NCBI RefSeq assembly: GCF_003385495.1
Contig: NZ_QNUH01000001.1
Location: 124,001-188,000 of the forward strand
Length of the DNA: 64,000 nucleotides
Source of the DNA: Chryseobacterium elymi
GTDB taxonomy: Bacteria > Bacteroidota > Bacteroidia > Flavobacteriales > Weeksellaceae
Direction of reading: 5' to 3'
In this document: in pieces, positions 36,306-45,359 of the stretch
Layout: every line of letters begins with the position of its first letter
How positions within the stretch are numbered: the stretch's first letter is position 1
Program-made: the position numbers and the translations under genes
The notes under the pieces: model-generated
Told to the model about the DNA's origin: nothing
The model's database searches: none
What the model saw: the letters and a program-made list of their open reading frames with translations, nothing else

Positions 36306-36725
36306 ATGCTACACATCGATATACACAGTTTTTCATACAAAAAAGGAGGAATTCCTAAGGACAATTCAGGAAACGGTGGAGGTTTTACCTTCGACTGCAG
36401 AGGAATTTTAAATCCGGGAAGAATTGAAGAATACAAAATCCAAACAGGTAATGACATTGGGGTCCAGGAGTATCTTGAGACAAAAACAGAAATGCCGAAA
36501 TTTCTCGAACTGGTAAAATCCATTATTTCAATCAATATCGACAATTATCTGGAAAGAGGTTTTGAAGATCTTCAGATCAATTTCGGATGTACAGGAGGGC
36601 AGCACAGATCTGTATATTCTGCGATCAAGATTGCCGAATTCATCAAAGAAAAATATCCTGAAGGAATAGAAATAAGCCTTCACCACGATGAACAGCACCA
36701 ACTGAATATAAGTAATGGATATTGA
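36306..36725 (+). CDS. Stand-alone RapZ C-terminal domain protein
   Basis: A 139-residue soluble protein equal to the C-terminal half of RapZ, without the kinase-like N-terminal half. The signatures are FDCRGILNPGR near residue 40 and FGCTGGQHRSVY near 92. In Enterobacteria this half of RapZ senses glucosamine-6-phosphate and binds small RNAs. The Bacteroidota form lies between a sugar kinase and a sugar nucleotidyltransferase, so amino-sugar sensing is a plausible shared role. RNA binding here is untested. Confidence 0.88.
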   Translation: MLHIDIHSFSYKKGGIPKDNSGNGGGFTFDCRGILNPGRIEEYKIQTGNDIGVQEYLETKTEMPKFLELVKSIISINIDNYLERGFEDLQINFGCTGGQHRSVYSAIKIAEFIKEKYPEGIEISLHHDEQHQLNISNGY

Positions 36726-36799
36726 ACAATAAGTAATATTTTTACTTGTTCATCTACTTCTGAAATTACTCATTACTAATCACTCATTATCTATACTAT

Positions 36800-37513
36800 A
36801 TGAAAGCTTTAATTTTCGCAGCCGGAAAAGGCACAAGGCTCAAACCTTTTACAGACAACCATCCAAAAGCACTGGTTCCTGTAAACGGCATACCGCTTTT
36901 GGAAAGAAATATCAATTATCTTAAAGGCTTCGGAATAAAAGATTTTGTGATCAATATCCATCATTTTGGAAATCAGATTGTTGAATTTTTAAATAAAAAC
37001 AGTAATTTCGGATGCAGTATTGAAATCTCAGATGAGACGGATGAGCTGCTGGAAACCGGTGGCGGCTTGATTTTTGCTAGAAGATTCCTCGATCACGGGG
37101 AAGATTTTCTGATCATGAACGCGGATATCTTAACGAATATCAATATTGATGCTCTTGTTGAATACCATAAAAAGATAAAAGATTTCGCTACTTTAGCGGT
37201 TTCTGATAGAGACAGCTCCAGAAAGCTGCTTTTCAATGATGATATGGTTTTGAGAGGCTGGCTTAATGTACAGTCGGGAGAACAGAGGCTTGCGGAATTC
37301 AACAAAGGCTTTAAGGCTCTTGCCTTCAGTGGTGTTCACTGTATCAACCCTGCTATCTTTGAAAAAATAAAGAGAACCGGCAAGTTTTCTGTTATGGAGG
37401 AATATCTTGACCTGATGCAGACTGAACATATTCACGGATTTGTACATGACAGCATTCTGATAGATGTCGGAAGACCGGAATCTGTAATAGAAGCCGAGAA
37501 ATATTTTAAATAA
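36800..37513 (+). CDS. Sugar-1-phosphate nucleotidyltransferase, MurU-like
   Basis: A 237-residue cytoplasmic nucleotidyltransferase. The N-terminus ALIFAAGKGTRLKPFTDNHP is the nucleotide-binding motif, and PKALVPVNG supplies the catalytic Lys. MNADIL near residue 105 gives the metal-binding Asp. The short length without a left-handed beta-helix is that of MurU/mannose-1-phosphate guanylyltransferase-like enzymes. With the AmgK-like kinase upstream, it would make UDP-N-acetylmuramate from recycled sugar. The pairing is strong, but the nucleotide and sugar are inferred. Confidence 0.85.
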   Translation: MKALIFAAGKGTRLKPFTDNHPKALVPVNGIPLLERNINYLKGFGIKDFVINIHHFGNQIVEFLNKNSNFGCSIEISDETDELLETGGGLIFARRFLDHGEDFLIMNADILTNINIDALVEYHKKIKDFATLAVSDRDSSRKLLFNDDMVLRGWLNVQSGEQRLAEFNKGFKALAFSGVHCINPAIFEKIKRTGKFSVMEEYLDLMQTEHIHGFVHDSILIDVGRPESVIEAEKYFK

Positions 37514-37521
37514 TTTTTGCA

Positions 37522-38274
37522 ATGGAAATGGATGGAACCAGGGATGAAAGTTTAGTAAATCCTGCACTTAATATTAACGAAACAAAACTTCATAACAGTC
37601 TCAGACAGAAAACCTGGGACGAAACCATCACCAAAGACAGCTGGATGGTTTTTAAAGTAATGGCTGAATTTGTGGACGGGTATGAAAAGCTGGCTAAGAT
37701 AGGGCCATGCGTTTCTATATTTGGCTCTGCAAGACTGAAGCCTGAAAGCAGATATTACGAAATGGCTGTTGAGATTGCTGAAAAGATCACCAAGCTGGGC
37801 TTCGGAATCATTACCGGAGGCGGACCGGGAATCATGGAGGCTGGAAATAAAGGAGCTTTTAATGCCCAGGGAAGATCTATTGGACTTAATATTGACCTGC
37901 CGTTTGAACAGCATTTTAACCCGTACATTAATAAATCCTATTCTATGAACTTCGATTACTTTTTCGTAAGAAAAGTAATGTTTGTGAAATATTCTCAGGG
38001 ATTCGTAGTAATGCCTGGAGGTTTCGGAACCCTGGACGAGCTTACGGAAGCAATGACTTTGATTCAGACTAATAAAATAGGCAGGTTCCCGATTGTTCTG
38101 GTAGGAAGTGAATTCTGGGGCGGATTGCTGGATTGGTTCAAAGCAACACTGTTAAAAGAAGGAATGATTGCCGAAGATGATCTAGAACTATATCGTGTGG
38201 TAGACACGGCTGACGAGGCTGTTGCACACATCAAGGCATTCTATGATAAATATTCTGTGAACGTAAATTTTTAA
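37522..38274 (+). CDS. LOG family (TIGR00730) nucleotide 5'-monophosphate phosphoribohydrolase
   Basis: A 250-residue protein of the Lonely Guy family, which cleaves ribose-5-phosphate from cytokinin or purine nucleotides. The motifs are ITGGGPGIMEAGNKGA near residues 94-109 and MPGGFGTLDELTEAM near 170-184, the paired substrate-binding and catalytic segments. The N-terminal extension of about 65 residues is usual in the Bacteroidota form. It starts 8 bp after the nucleotidyltransferase and is probably co-transcribed with it. The true bacterial substrate is often AMP or an unknown nucleotide. Confidence 0.92.
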   Translation: MEMDGTRDESLVNPALNINETKLHNSLRQKTWDETITKDSWMVFKVMAEFVDGYEKLAKIGPCVSIFGSARLKPESRYYEMAVEIAEKITKLGFGIITGGGPGIMEAGNKGAFNAQGRSIGLNIDLPFEQHFNPYINKSYSMNFDYFFVRKVMFVKYSQGFVVMPGGFGTLDELTEAMTLIQTNKIGRFPIVLVGSEFWGGLLDWFKATLLKEGMIAEDDLELYRVVDTADEAVAHIKAFYDKYSVNVNF

Positions 38275-38332
38275 TTGGCATATTATTTGTGACCTATAAT
38301 TAGCAAGAATGATTGTAAATCTATTAATTAAG

Positions 38333-38803
38333 ATGAAAAAACTTTTATATATATCAGGAATTTTAACATTTTTTGTGTTAATGAGTTTTATGTATGTAGA
38401 CTTTTTCTCTTCAATGACTAAAGTTGATTATATAGATGGAAGCAAAACATTGAAGTTTACCACAAAAATGAATACCAACCATATTTCTGATGCTATTAAA
38501 ATCAATCCCAGTACAGCAGGATTTGAAGCAGAAGTAAAAAAATATGTAAATAATAATTTTGATGTGTTCGTCAATGGATCTCCAAAAACTATAACCTTCA
38601 CCGGAAGTCAGGTAAGCGGAGAAACTGTATGGGTATATTTTGAGACCGGTGGTGTTTCCGATATCAATACCTTAAAGATTAAAAACACTATTCTTTTAAG
38701 CGCCTTTCCTAAGCAGATCAACATTGTTAGTGTTGCTTACAAAGGAAGTCAGAAAGTAATGAACTTCCAGCGAGGCAAGGAAGTAAATGAAGTTTCTTTC
38801 TAA
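38333..38803 (+). CDS. DUF6702-like exported protein
   Basis: A 156-residue protein. The start at 38333 (MKKLLYISG) gives a compact signal peptide or membrane anchor. An in-frame ATG lies 24 bp earlier. The mature part (SMTKVDYIDGSKTLKFTTKM ... FVNGSPKTITFTG ... VWVYFETGGVSDINTLKIKN) follows the pattern of a small flavobacterial periplasmic family often encoded before an M1 peptidase. No such peptidase is next to it here. Function unknown. It is followed by a terminator. Confidence 0.65.
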   Translation: MKKLLYISGILTFFVLMSFMYVDFFSSMTKVDYIDGSKTLKFTTKMNTNHISDAIKINPSTAGFEAEVKKYVNNNFDVFVNGSPKTITFTGSQVSGETVWVYFETGGVSDINTLKIKNTILLSAFPKQINIVSVAYKGSQKVMNFQRGKEVNEVSF

Positions 38804-38823
38804 ACAGAATAAATTTTAAAAAT

Positions 38824-38857
38824 AAAAAAACCACTGCATCTGCAGTGGTTTTTATTT
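38824..38857. terminator. Bidirectional terminator
   Basis: AAAACCACTGC / GCAGTGGTTTT stem with an ATCT loop, flanked by A run on one side and T run on the other. It can end transcription in both directions. Confidence 0.8.
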
Positions 38858-38863
38858 TTACCT

Positions 38864-39016
38864 TTACCTGAACACTTCTTCGTAGGCCGTTTTTAAATCG
38901 TATTCTATATCACCAATACCATTGTGCATGTCTGTTGCAGGAAACTTATTATACGAAACTACTGTACAAACAGTTGCTAACGGCACAAGAAATTCTATTA
39001 ACCAGGAATAAAATAA
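38864..39016 (-). pseudogene. Possible C-terminal remnant of a lost gene
   Basis: On the minus strand a frame of 50 codons runs from an in-frame stop to a terminal TAA. It reads WLIEFLVPLATVCTVVSYNK, FPATDMHNGIGDIEYDLKTA, YEEVFR. The composition is protein-like, with a hydrophobic stretch and an ordinary C-terminus. The bidirectional hairpin follows directly. There is no start codon before the hydrophobic part and no full gene upstream. The family is not recognised. Confidence 0.35.
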
Positions 39017-39025
39017 TTAATTCTC

Positions 39026-39484
39026 ATGAAAAGTAAGAGGGGTCTCCTATTAATAATAATAATCTGCTCTATAGGCTGGATCATATATTTTTTAAAGTAT
39101 AAGGCTATAAGCCCGCCAACAGCATTAATACTTAAAAATGCCAAATATACCGTAGGAGAAATAACTTCTGATTATTATGGAGACAGAGCACGTAACAAAG
39201 GAAATGATTTTAGATTCAAATATGAGAAAGGATTCATTAGAAATGCCCATCAAGACGGAGAGTTTATTAATGGAAGAAAATATCTTGTTATATATGATTC
39301 TCTCAATATTAGAAATGGATTTCTCATATTAGACAAATTTGACATTACAGATTCTTTGAGTAAATATCATATCTATAAAAATTATGATTATTATGATGTC
39401 GGATGGTCATTACTCAAAATACCATTTCAATATGATAAAAGTGATATTGACTATGAGGTAAAAATGAATCTCGTAAGTGAATAG
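39026..39484 (+). CDS. Hypothetical single-pass membrane protein
   Basis: A 152-residue protein of unknown family. Residues 6-23 (GLLLIIIICSIGWIIYFL) form a membrane anchor, with basic residues before it, so the rest is probably periplasmic. The soluble part is rich in Tyr, Asp and Lys. It contains FRFKYEKGFIRNAHQDGEFINGRKYLVIYDSLN, typical of many small Flavobacteriia proteins annotated as hypothetical. The A-rich codon use is stronger than in the neighbours, which may reflect recent gain. Confidence 0.65.
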   Translation: MKSKRGLLLIIIICSIGWIIYFLKYKAISPPTALILKNAKYTVGEITSDYYGDRARNKGNDFRFKYEKGFIRNAHQDGEFINGRKYLVIYDSLNIRNGFLILDKFDITDSLSKYHIYKNYDYYDVGWSLLKIPFQYDKSDIDYEVKMNLVSE

Positions 39485-39523
39485 ATTCTGGTTGCTTTGT
39501 AAATTTATTTTAAGACCTGGCAA

Positions 39524-39554
39524 ATGAAAAAGGTCGTCTTTCACAAGACGACCT
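39524..39554 (-). terminator. Terminator after the DUF5689 lipoprotein gene
   Basis: A perfect stem AGGTCGTCTT / AAGACGACCT with a 4-nt loop, followed on the minus strand by T. Confidence 0.85.
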
Positions 39555-39577
39555 GTATTTAAAATATCAGATTTAGA

Positions 39578-40969
39578 TTATTGAATCTGAATATTGTCTA
39601 ATTGAACAGTTGTAGTCACACCACTTCCGTTTCCTGTATATTCGAATAAGATATATCCGTTTCCTGTCAATGTACTTGGAATAGTATAAGTCCCCGCAGG
39701 AGCTAATGTTCCGTAACCACTAGTTGGCGTCTGCGGAATTGTAAATTCAGAGGTAATATCCGTTTTCGTTGCAGCCGTAATGTCTCCCAGTGGCGTATAG
39801 TTGGTGCTATAGTATACTTTTAAGGCATTCCCGTTCCAGAATCCAACATTCACATCAAATTTCAATGTATTTGCAACTGTAAAGTCAACCGGCACGATGA
39901 AGTAAGTAGTATATGGCCCTGTTCCGGAATTGGCTCCCAGTTGGATGTATTTATTACCGCTAAACGATTTCAACTGCCAGTATCTGTTTCCTAAAAGCGG
40001 ATCGTTGATATACTTAGGGAATACTTCCAGGTTGGCAGGAGTGGTTGCATAGCTTTCAAAGTTCTCAAGGAAAGATCCTGAATAGGTAATTGCAGTACCT
40101 CCTTTAGGCGGAGTAGCATCTATTCTGGTTCCTTTGAAATTAATATCTTTCGTATTTCTGATAAGCATCTGCCATGTAGAATTATAACGGCTCACTACGA
40201 AAGTAGCATCTCCGTTTCCTGTTGGTAATAAAGTAGCTCCTTCAGAGAAGAATCCGGAGTTTCTTATAGTAGTAGAGTTTCCTGAACCATCCTCCAATGT
40301 TCTGTCTGTATCTACACCTGCTCCTGCAACATAATCGATATAAGTTTTGTTTACAGGATAGATATCACCGATTGAAAACTGGGTGTTAGAAACTTTAACC
40401 AATGTATTGATATACTGCTCGCTCTTAGCTGCAGCAAGATTAGGCAATTCAACCGGCTTAATATTGACCACTTCAAGACCGTTACCACCACAAACTCCGG
40501 AAACATATCTGCTTACCAGGGATGCTGGAACTCTTCCGATAGCATAAGTAGGATCTACGGAACCTATTTTTACCGTTCCTCTGTCGATACCCAGTCTCAA
40601 TCCTTTGGCATTAATTCTGATGTGTGCTCCTACAGGGAAATCTGCATAGTTACTTGATTTATCAACTTCGATCTGGAGACCGGCAGTAGGGTTTTCAGCC
40701 TTGTCCTGGAAAGAAATTGTTTTATAAAAATTTCCGCTCTCGTCAGAAGAAATTACATATCCGTCAAAAATCTGATCGGTAGTAATCAAAAGATATCCTG
40801 TAGCCGGAGCCTGAGCTTTAAAATCTGCAAGAGAGATGTTGGGCGAAGGAAATTTGTTTTCACACTTAATGGGTGGTGTTTCCCACTCGTCTTTTTGTAC
40901 ACAAGAGGTAATAGCAACGGCTGCAAAGGCAGCTCCTGTTATTAAACTTAAGTATTTCTTTATGTTCAT
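39578..40969 (-). CDS. DUF5689 / choice-of-anchor J lipoprotein
   Basis: A 463-residue surface lipoprotein. The lipid cysteine is Cys23 (AITSC), followed by VQKDEWE, which fits the Bacteroidota lipoprotein export signal. Residues of about 40-265 form an OB-like DUF5689 domain (TGYLLITTDQIFDGYVISSDESGNFYKTISFQD). A choice-of-anchor J beta domain follows (FLENFESYATTP ... YWQLKSFSGNKYIQLGA ... LKFDVNVGFWNGNALKVYYS). It starts 36 bp after the TonB receptor gene on the same strand, so the two form an operon and probably a receptor-lipoprotein complex. Confidence 0.85.
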   Translation of the reverse strand: MNIKKYLSLITGAAFAAVAITSCVQKDEWETPPIKCENKFPSPNISLADFKAQAPATGYLLITTDQIFDGYVISSDESGNFYKTISFQDKAENPTAGLQIEVDKSSNYADFPVGAHIRINAKGLRLGIDRGTVKIGSVDPTYAIGRVPASLVSRYVSGVCGGNGLEVVNIKPVELPNLAAAKSEQYINTLVKVSNTQFSIGDIYPVNKTYIDYVAGAGVDTDRTLEDGSGNSTTIRNSGFFSEGATLLPTGNGDATFVVSRYNSTWQMLIRNTKDINFKGTRIDATPPKGGTAITYSGSFLENFESYATTPANLEVFPKYINDPLLGNRYWQLKSFSGNKYIQLGANSGTGPYTTYFIVPVDFTVANTLKFDVNVGFWNGNALKVYYSTNYTPLGDITAATKTDITSEFTIPQTPTSGYGTLAPAGTYTIPSTLTGNGYILFEYTGNGSGVTTTVQLDNIQIQ

Positions 40970-41005
40970 CTTAATAATTTTTAAAAGTAGTTAGTTGACT
41001 GATTA

Positions 41006-43873
41006 TTAGAATCTAAGCTGTAAATTCACAAAATATGATCTTCCCTGGGTGTACCAGTATTTAGGTGCAAACAAAGTAAACTCTCTGTCAAGATCCTGAG
41101 AGAAAGTAGGATATTTAGCATTTCTGGTCTGCTCAAACCCACCTGTGATATACTTTCTGTTATCTAAGATATTATTTACAGTCGCAGAAATTAATACATA
41201 ATACTTACCAATTACCCAGGACTTTCCTGCATTAGCATTCAAGAAGAAAGAGGAAGGCAGTATGTTCGGCTGTAAAACTCTTCTCAGCTCAGATTCTGTT
41301 AAACCGGAAAATGGAGTCCCTGTATTATCATTCTGTACAAATGATTCTGTTCTTACCAGAGAAGCAGGATCCAGATAATTTTCATCAAAATAGTTCCAGT
41401 TGGCACCTACCCACCAGTATTTAGGGTTATTGTAACGGAAACCTAAAGAGAATGCCTGCTGAGGAGTTCCTCCCTGACGGTAAGAGTTAAGGTAAGATTT
41501 ACCCATGCTTGTGTAAGGAAGTCCATTTCCAAAAGCCCCCACTGCGTCTGAAGCAAAATAAGTCATTGGATCATTCTGATAGGTATACTGACCGATACTT
41601 GCCAGACCTTGTAGAGATAGTGTAGGCAATACCTTCACGTCAACTCCCAGTTCCAAGCCCATATTTCTTTTCTTTACATCCGTCATGATCTGGGAAACAA
41701 ATGCACTCTGAACGTTGGTTTGGTTACCGTCCGCATCAACACTTTTCAACGGGATACCATCTGCGAAAAATCTTTGAACGGTAGTTTCGTTATCCGTATC
41801 CACCAAATAACCTGTCAATCTCAATTTCAGGAATGGAGAAGAAATAACGTAGCTAAGGTCATTGGCATTTACTACCATATTTTTCACTCCCGGAGCCACG
41901 GATCCGTTTACTCTCGGATTAACGAATAAATCTTCCAGATAAGGAGCCTGGGAATAATAAGCACCATTATAAACAAGGAAGTTTCTTCCGTTTAGCTTAT
42001 AGATAACCTGCCCTTTCAGACCGTAGTTCCAATAGTTATAATCAGCTCCTTTTCCATAAGAGTCTTTATATAAATAATGTTTGAACAAACCTTCTCTGTT
42101 GGAAGATGAATATCCTGCCATGGCAGAAACAAATACATCAAACTTTCCGGTTGAGAATTTTAATCCCGGGTTCACTTTCACTTCTTGTCTTCTGAAAATG
42201 TAGTCATAACCCATTTTGTCGCCTACTCTTTTTGCTACATTATCTTCACCTTCATTAAACAAACCTGATTTTCCCGGCTGGTTGGTAGCAGCAAACGGGT
42301 CTCTGTTCAGTACAAAATCAGCTCCCAAAAGGTCATTGACTTCTCTGTACTGCTCAGAATAGTAGTTTTGGTATGATACGTTTAATAAGAATTTAGTCGT
42401 ATCGGTAAAATTATGTATAAGGTGCGTTGCAGCGTTCCAGATTTTATCATCACTTACATCATTTACCATGTAATACAAAGCTCTTTTACCAGTCTGCCCA
42501 TAATAGGTTCCCGGAGCCTGCTGCATATTTCTTCTGTAAAGCTTATTCCAATCCAGCTGGGTAACGCTTGTATCTCCTGATTGCCATGCTGCCAGCGCTG
42601 TTCTGTAAGCATCCTGTGCAGTGGTGGTTGTTCCGTCAGGATTGGTAATAGAAGCATTAGGATCTAAAGAATCGTAATAACTTGGTAAGTTCCTGTAATA
42701 GGTAGGAGACGGATTCTGAACATTCTGCCAGTCTAAACGGGAACCTTTGTCTTTCCCGAACTGATAAGAAACAGATGTCCAAAGACTTGATTTTTTATTG
42801 ATTTTCCAGAAATCCTGAATCTGGAAGATCGGCTGGAAACCTTTTCTTACCCTTTCACTTCTCTGCTCTCCGTCCTGATATCCCCAATAAGAATTATAAT
42901 GTACTCCTCTGTAATCATATACTTCCTGGGTGCTCGGGCTTGAAGTGGATCTTCTGTAAGGTGCTCCGATAAAGTTGAATGTCATTGAATGCTTGTCACT
43001 AAACTTTTTCTCAATTCCTAAATAAGTTCCGTAAGCATCATAGAAAGTTCCGTCCTGGATACCTTCTTCTGCCCATCGTCTTGCTCCCATTACAGTAAAT
43101 GCCCATCCTGATTTGCTCATTCCTGAGCTGTATCTTAAAGAAGTTCTGTTTCTGTAATTTCTATTGGTTAAAGACTGAGTAAACTGAAAACCTTTTCTAT
43201 ACTCACTCGCTTTTGTATTTTTATAAACAACCGAACTGTTTCCACCAAATGCGTATTCAGACGGAGAATGGTTGGAGGAGATTTCAGGGTATCTTGTAAT
43301 CTCGTTAAGACCGCCCCAGTTTCCGAAATCTACATTTCCGTTATCAGATTTTATCATGGAAATACCATTAAGCATGGTCTCTCCCATTCTACCGTCAATC
43401 CCTCTTGGACGGAACCAATAGAATCCTAAATCAAACGCAGCAATTCTACTGAAAATGTCCTGAGACGACTGCAGCAAACCTACCGTAGATGCCTGGCCGC
43501 TGTTGCTGTCTTCATCATCACCATCACTATCAATAATAGCTAATCCCTGATCTGCACTGGTAAGTGCAGAATATAGAGTTATTACCCCTAGATCCTTTCT
43601 TTTCTCATTGGTTACGTCAAACTCCATCATTTTGGTTTCGAAGTTGGGTTTCGTAATCATAATTTGATAATGGCCCGGCTGCAGATCTACAAACTGGAAA
43701 TATCCAATTTTGTCAGCCGTTACATCATTTTCGCTCCCTTTAAGATCTACTTCCGCCCTTTCAACAGGCTTTCCATCAGCATCCTTAAGATACGCAAACA
43801 CAGTAGTCTGCGCAAAATAGAATGAAGCAGGAAGTAAAGTAAATAAAGAGACTAATGATAATTTTTTAATCAT
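41006..43873 (-). CDS. TonB-dependent receptor with carboxypeptidase-like N-terminal domain
   Basis: A large outer-membrane receptor, 955 residues from the ATG at 43873. Farther upstream codons overlap the promoter box, so this start is preferred. A signal peptide is followed by a carboxypeptidase-D regulatory-like domain (VFAYLKDADGKPVERAEVDLKG ... IGYFQFVDLQPGHYQIMI). The plug has FYWFRPRGIDGRMGETMLNG. The barrel ends in SYFVNLQLRF, a typical C-terminal aromatic. The cognate lipoprotein follows in the operon. A secreted phosphoesterase-family gene is divergent upstream, which suggests uptake of nucleic-acid products or phosphate compounds. Confidence 0.88.
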   Translation of the reverse strand: MIKKLSLVSLFTLLPASFYFAQTTVFAYLKDADGKPVERAEVDLKGSENDVTADKIGYFQFVDLQPGHYQIMITKPNFETKMMEFDVTNEKRKDLGVITLYSALTSADQGLAIIDSDGDDEDSNSGQASTVGLLQSSQDIFSRIAAFDLGFYWFRPRGIDGRMGETMLNGISMIKSDNGNVDFGNWGGLNEITRYPEISSNHSPSEYAFGGNSSVVYKNTKASEYRKGFQFTQSLTNRNYRNRTSLRYSSGMSKSGWAFTVMGARRWAEEGIQDGTFYDAYGTYLGIEKKFSDKHSMTFNFIGAPYRRSTSSPSTQEVYDYRGVHYNSYWGYQDGEQRSERVRKGFQPIFQIQDFWKINKKSSLWTSVSYQFGKDKGSRLDWQNVQNPSPTYYRNLPSYYDSLDPNASITNPDGTTTTAQDAYRTALAAWQSGDTSVTQLDWNKLYRRNMQQAPGTYYGQTGKRALYYMVNDVSDDKIWNAATHLIHNFTDTTKFLLNVSYQNYYSEQYREVNDLLGADFVLNRDPFAATNQPGKSGLFNEGEDNVAKRVGDKMGYDYIFRRQEVKVNPGLKFSTGKFDVFVSAMAGYSSSNREGLFKHYLYKDSYGKGADYNYWNYGLKGQVIYKLNGRNFLVYNGAYYSQAPYLEDLFVNPRVNGSVAPGVKNMVVNANDLSYVISSPFLKLRLTGYLVDTDNETTVQRFFADGIPLKSVDADGNQTNVQSAFVSQIMTDVKKRNMGLELGVDVKVLPTLSLQGLASIGQYTYQNDPMTYFASDAVGAFGNGLPYTSMGKSYLNSYRQGGTPQQAFSLGFRYNNPKYWWVGANWNYFDENYLDPASLVRTESFVQNDNTGTPFSGLTESELRRVLQPNILPSSFFLNANAGKSWVIGKYYVLISATVNNILDNRKYITGGFEQTRNAKYPTFSQDLDREFTLFAPKYWYTQGRSYFVNLQLRF

Positions 43874-43935
43874 GAGTATATTATTTTTTTTAATACTTTT
43901 CTTATTAATTCTCAACAGTTTAAAAGTTGGGGGCA

Positions 43936-43943
43936 CAAATTTA
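43936..43943 (-). promoter_or_regulatory. -7 box of the receptor-DUF5689 operon
   Basis: TAAATTTG on the minus strand, 62 bp before the preferred ATG. Confidence 0.5.
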
Positions 43944-44080
43944 GTCAAAATTTGGAATCTTCAACTTTTTTAACAATATTTTTTCTTAACATGGCAGCCT
44001 TTTAAGATTCATTATATAAGAGAATTGTTTTATCTTGTTTTAAATTTACAAATATTTAAATGGAGTGAATTAAAAAAAGG

Positions 44081-44088
44081 TAAATTTG
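44081..44088 (+). promoter_or_regulatory. -7 box of the secreted endonuclease/phosphatase-family gene
   Basis: TAAATTTG, 29 bp before the ATG at 44118, facing away from the box at 43936-43943. Confidence 0.5.
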
Positions 44089-44117
44089 TAGTTTAAATAA
44101 TTTTAATACTCTAGAGG

Positions 44118-45305
44118 ATGAAGAGATTTATGAGTTTTGTGGCTGTTATTTTTTCAATAATGGCTTTTGCACAACAGGGAAAACTTAGGAAAGTAGCTAC
44201 TGTTGGCTTTTTGAATGTTGAAAACCTTTGGGACACCATCCGTTCTGCGGATTATATTGATGGTACTAAAGACATCCGTAATCCGGCTTTCCACAGAAGC
44301 ATTCCAATGGATTCCATTAAGTTTTTAGAAGCAGAGAAACATGACGGCCCCTGGAGTGACGGTGCATTAATGGGTAAAAAAGCAGTAAGATATCAAAGTG
44401 GTTCTGACGAATTTACGCCAAACAGCAGTAAAAATTATAATACTAAAATTTATAAGGCAAAGCTTGCCAACGAAGCAAAGGTAATATCTGAAATGGGTGC
44501 ACAGTATACAAAAACAGCACCTGCAGTAGTTGGACTTATTGAAGTTGAAAACAGGCAGGTCATTGAAGACTTGATAAAGCAGCCTGTTCTTGCCAAATAT
44601 GATTACGGAATTATTCATTATAATTCTTATGATTACAGAGGAATTGATGTTGCATTAATTTATCAGAAAAGAAGATTTACCCCAACCAATTCATTGAAAA
44701 AAGAACTAAAAATTTTCGGTAATGATGGTAAAAGAGAATACACAAGAGACATTTTGGTCGTAACAGGTTTCCTCGATAATGAAAAGGTTGCATTTTTCAT
44801 GAATCACTGGCCATCAAGAAGAGGCGGCGAAGCCGTTTCATTACCTAAAAGAAATGCTGCTGCCGCTTTACTGAAACAGCAGATGGACAGTGTAAGAGCA
44901 GCAGACCCTTCCACTAAACTTTTTGCAATGGGTGATTTTAATGATGATCCTGTGAGCCCAAGTTTGAAAAATCATCTAAAAGCTGTTGCAAGCCCTAAAG
45001 ATTTGAGTGAAACCACACCATATCTTAATTTAATGTATCCTTTATATAAAAAAGGGATCGCTTCACTCGCTTACCAGGATGCTCCGAACCTTTTTGACCA
45101 GATTATTGTTTCCAAAAATTTAATAGCTGATCAGGTGACAAAAGAATACTCTGTATATAAAGCAGAGATCTTTGCCCCGCCTTATTTAGTGAATAAAGAA
45201 GGCAATTATAAAGGGTATCCTTTCAGGTCGTGGAACGGAGATCAGTTTACAGGAGGATATAGTGACCACTTTCCGGCATTTGTTATTCTTCAGAAAGAAC
45301 CATAA
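44118..45305 (+). CDS. Secreted endonuclease/exonuclease/phosphatase-family protein
   Basis: A 395-residue exported protein. The signal peptide ends at about residue 18 (MAFAQ). The fold motifs are in order: VGFLNVENLWD near 29-39 (metal-binding Asn/Glu), GLIEVENRQ near 139-147, MNHWPSRRGG near 228-237 with the catalytic His, MGDFNDDP near 275-282 and GYSDHFP near 381-387. The family hydrolyses phosphodiesters in DNA, RNA or other compounds. It acts in the periplasm or outside the cell. It is divergent from a TonB receptor and DUF5689 lipoprotein and is probably functionally linked to them. Confidence 0.88.
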   Translation: MKRFMSFVAVIFSIMAFAQQGKLRKVATVGFLNVENLWDTIRSADYIDGTKDIRNPAFHRSIPMDSIKFLEAEKHDGPWSDGALMGKKAVRYQSGSDEFTPNSSKNYNTKIYKAKLANEAKVISEMGAQYTKTAPAVVGLIEVENRQVIEDLIKQPVLAKYDYGIIHYNSYDYRGIDVALIYQKRRFTPTNSLKKELKIFGNDGKREYTRDILVVTGFLDNEKVAFFMNHWPSRRGGEAVSLPKRNAAAALLKQQMDSVRAADPSTKLFAMGDFNDDPVSPSLKNHLKAVASPKDLSETTPYLNLMYPLYKKGIASLAYQDAPNLFDQIIVSKNLIADQVTKEYSVYKAEIFAPPYLVNKEGNYKGYPFRSWNGDQFTGGYSDHFPAFVILQKEP

Positions 45306-45314
45306 AATTAACTT

Positions 45315-45340
45315 AGGCACTCATTTTGAGTGCTTATTTC
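45315..45340 (+). terminator. Terminator after the endonuclease-family gene
   Basis: AGGCACTCA / TGAGTGCTT stem (one G-U pair) with a 3-nt loop and a T-rich tail. It lies just before the next start. Confidence 0.7.
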
Positions 45341-45359
45341 TTATATCAATGTTCTTATT

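Noticed and set aside
43874..43948. 25 extra N-terminal residues on the TonB receptor
   Set aside because: They would precede the signal peptide and overlap the -7 box. The ATG at 43873 gives a normal signal peptide.
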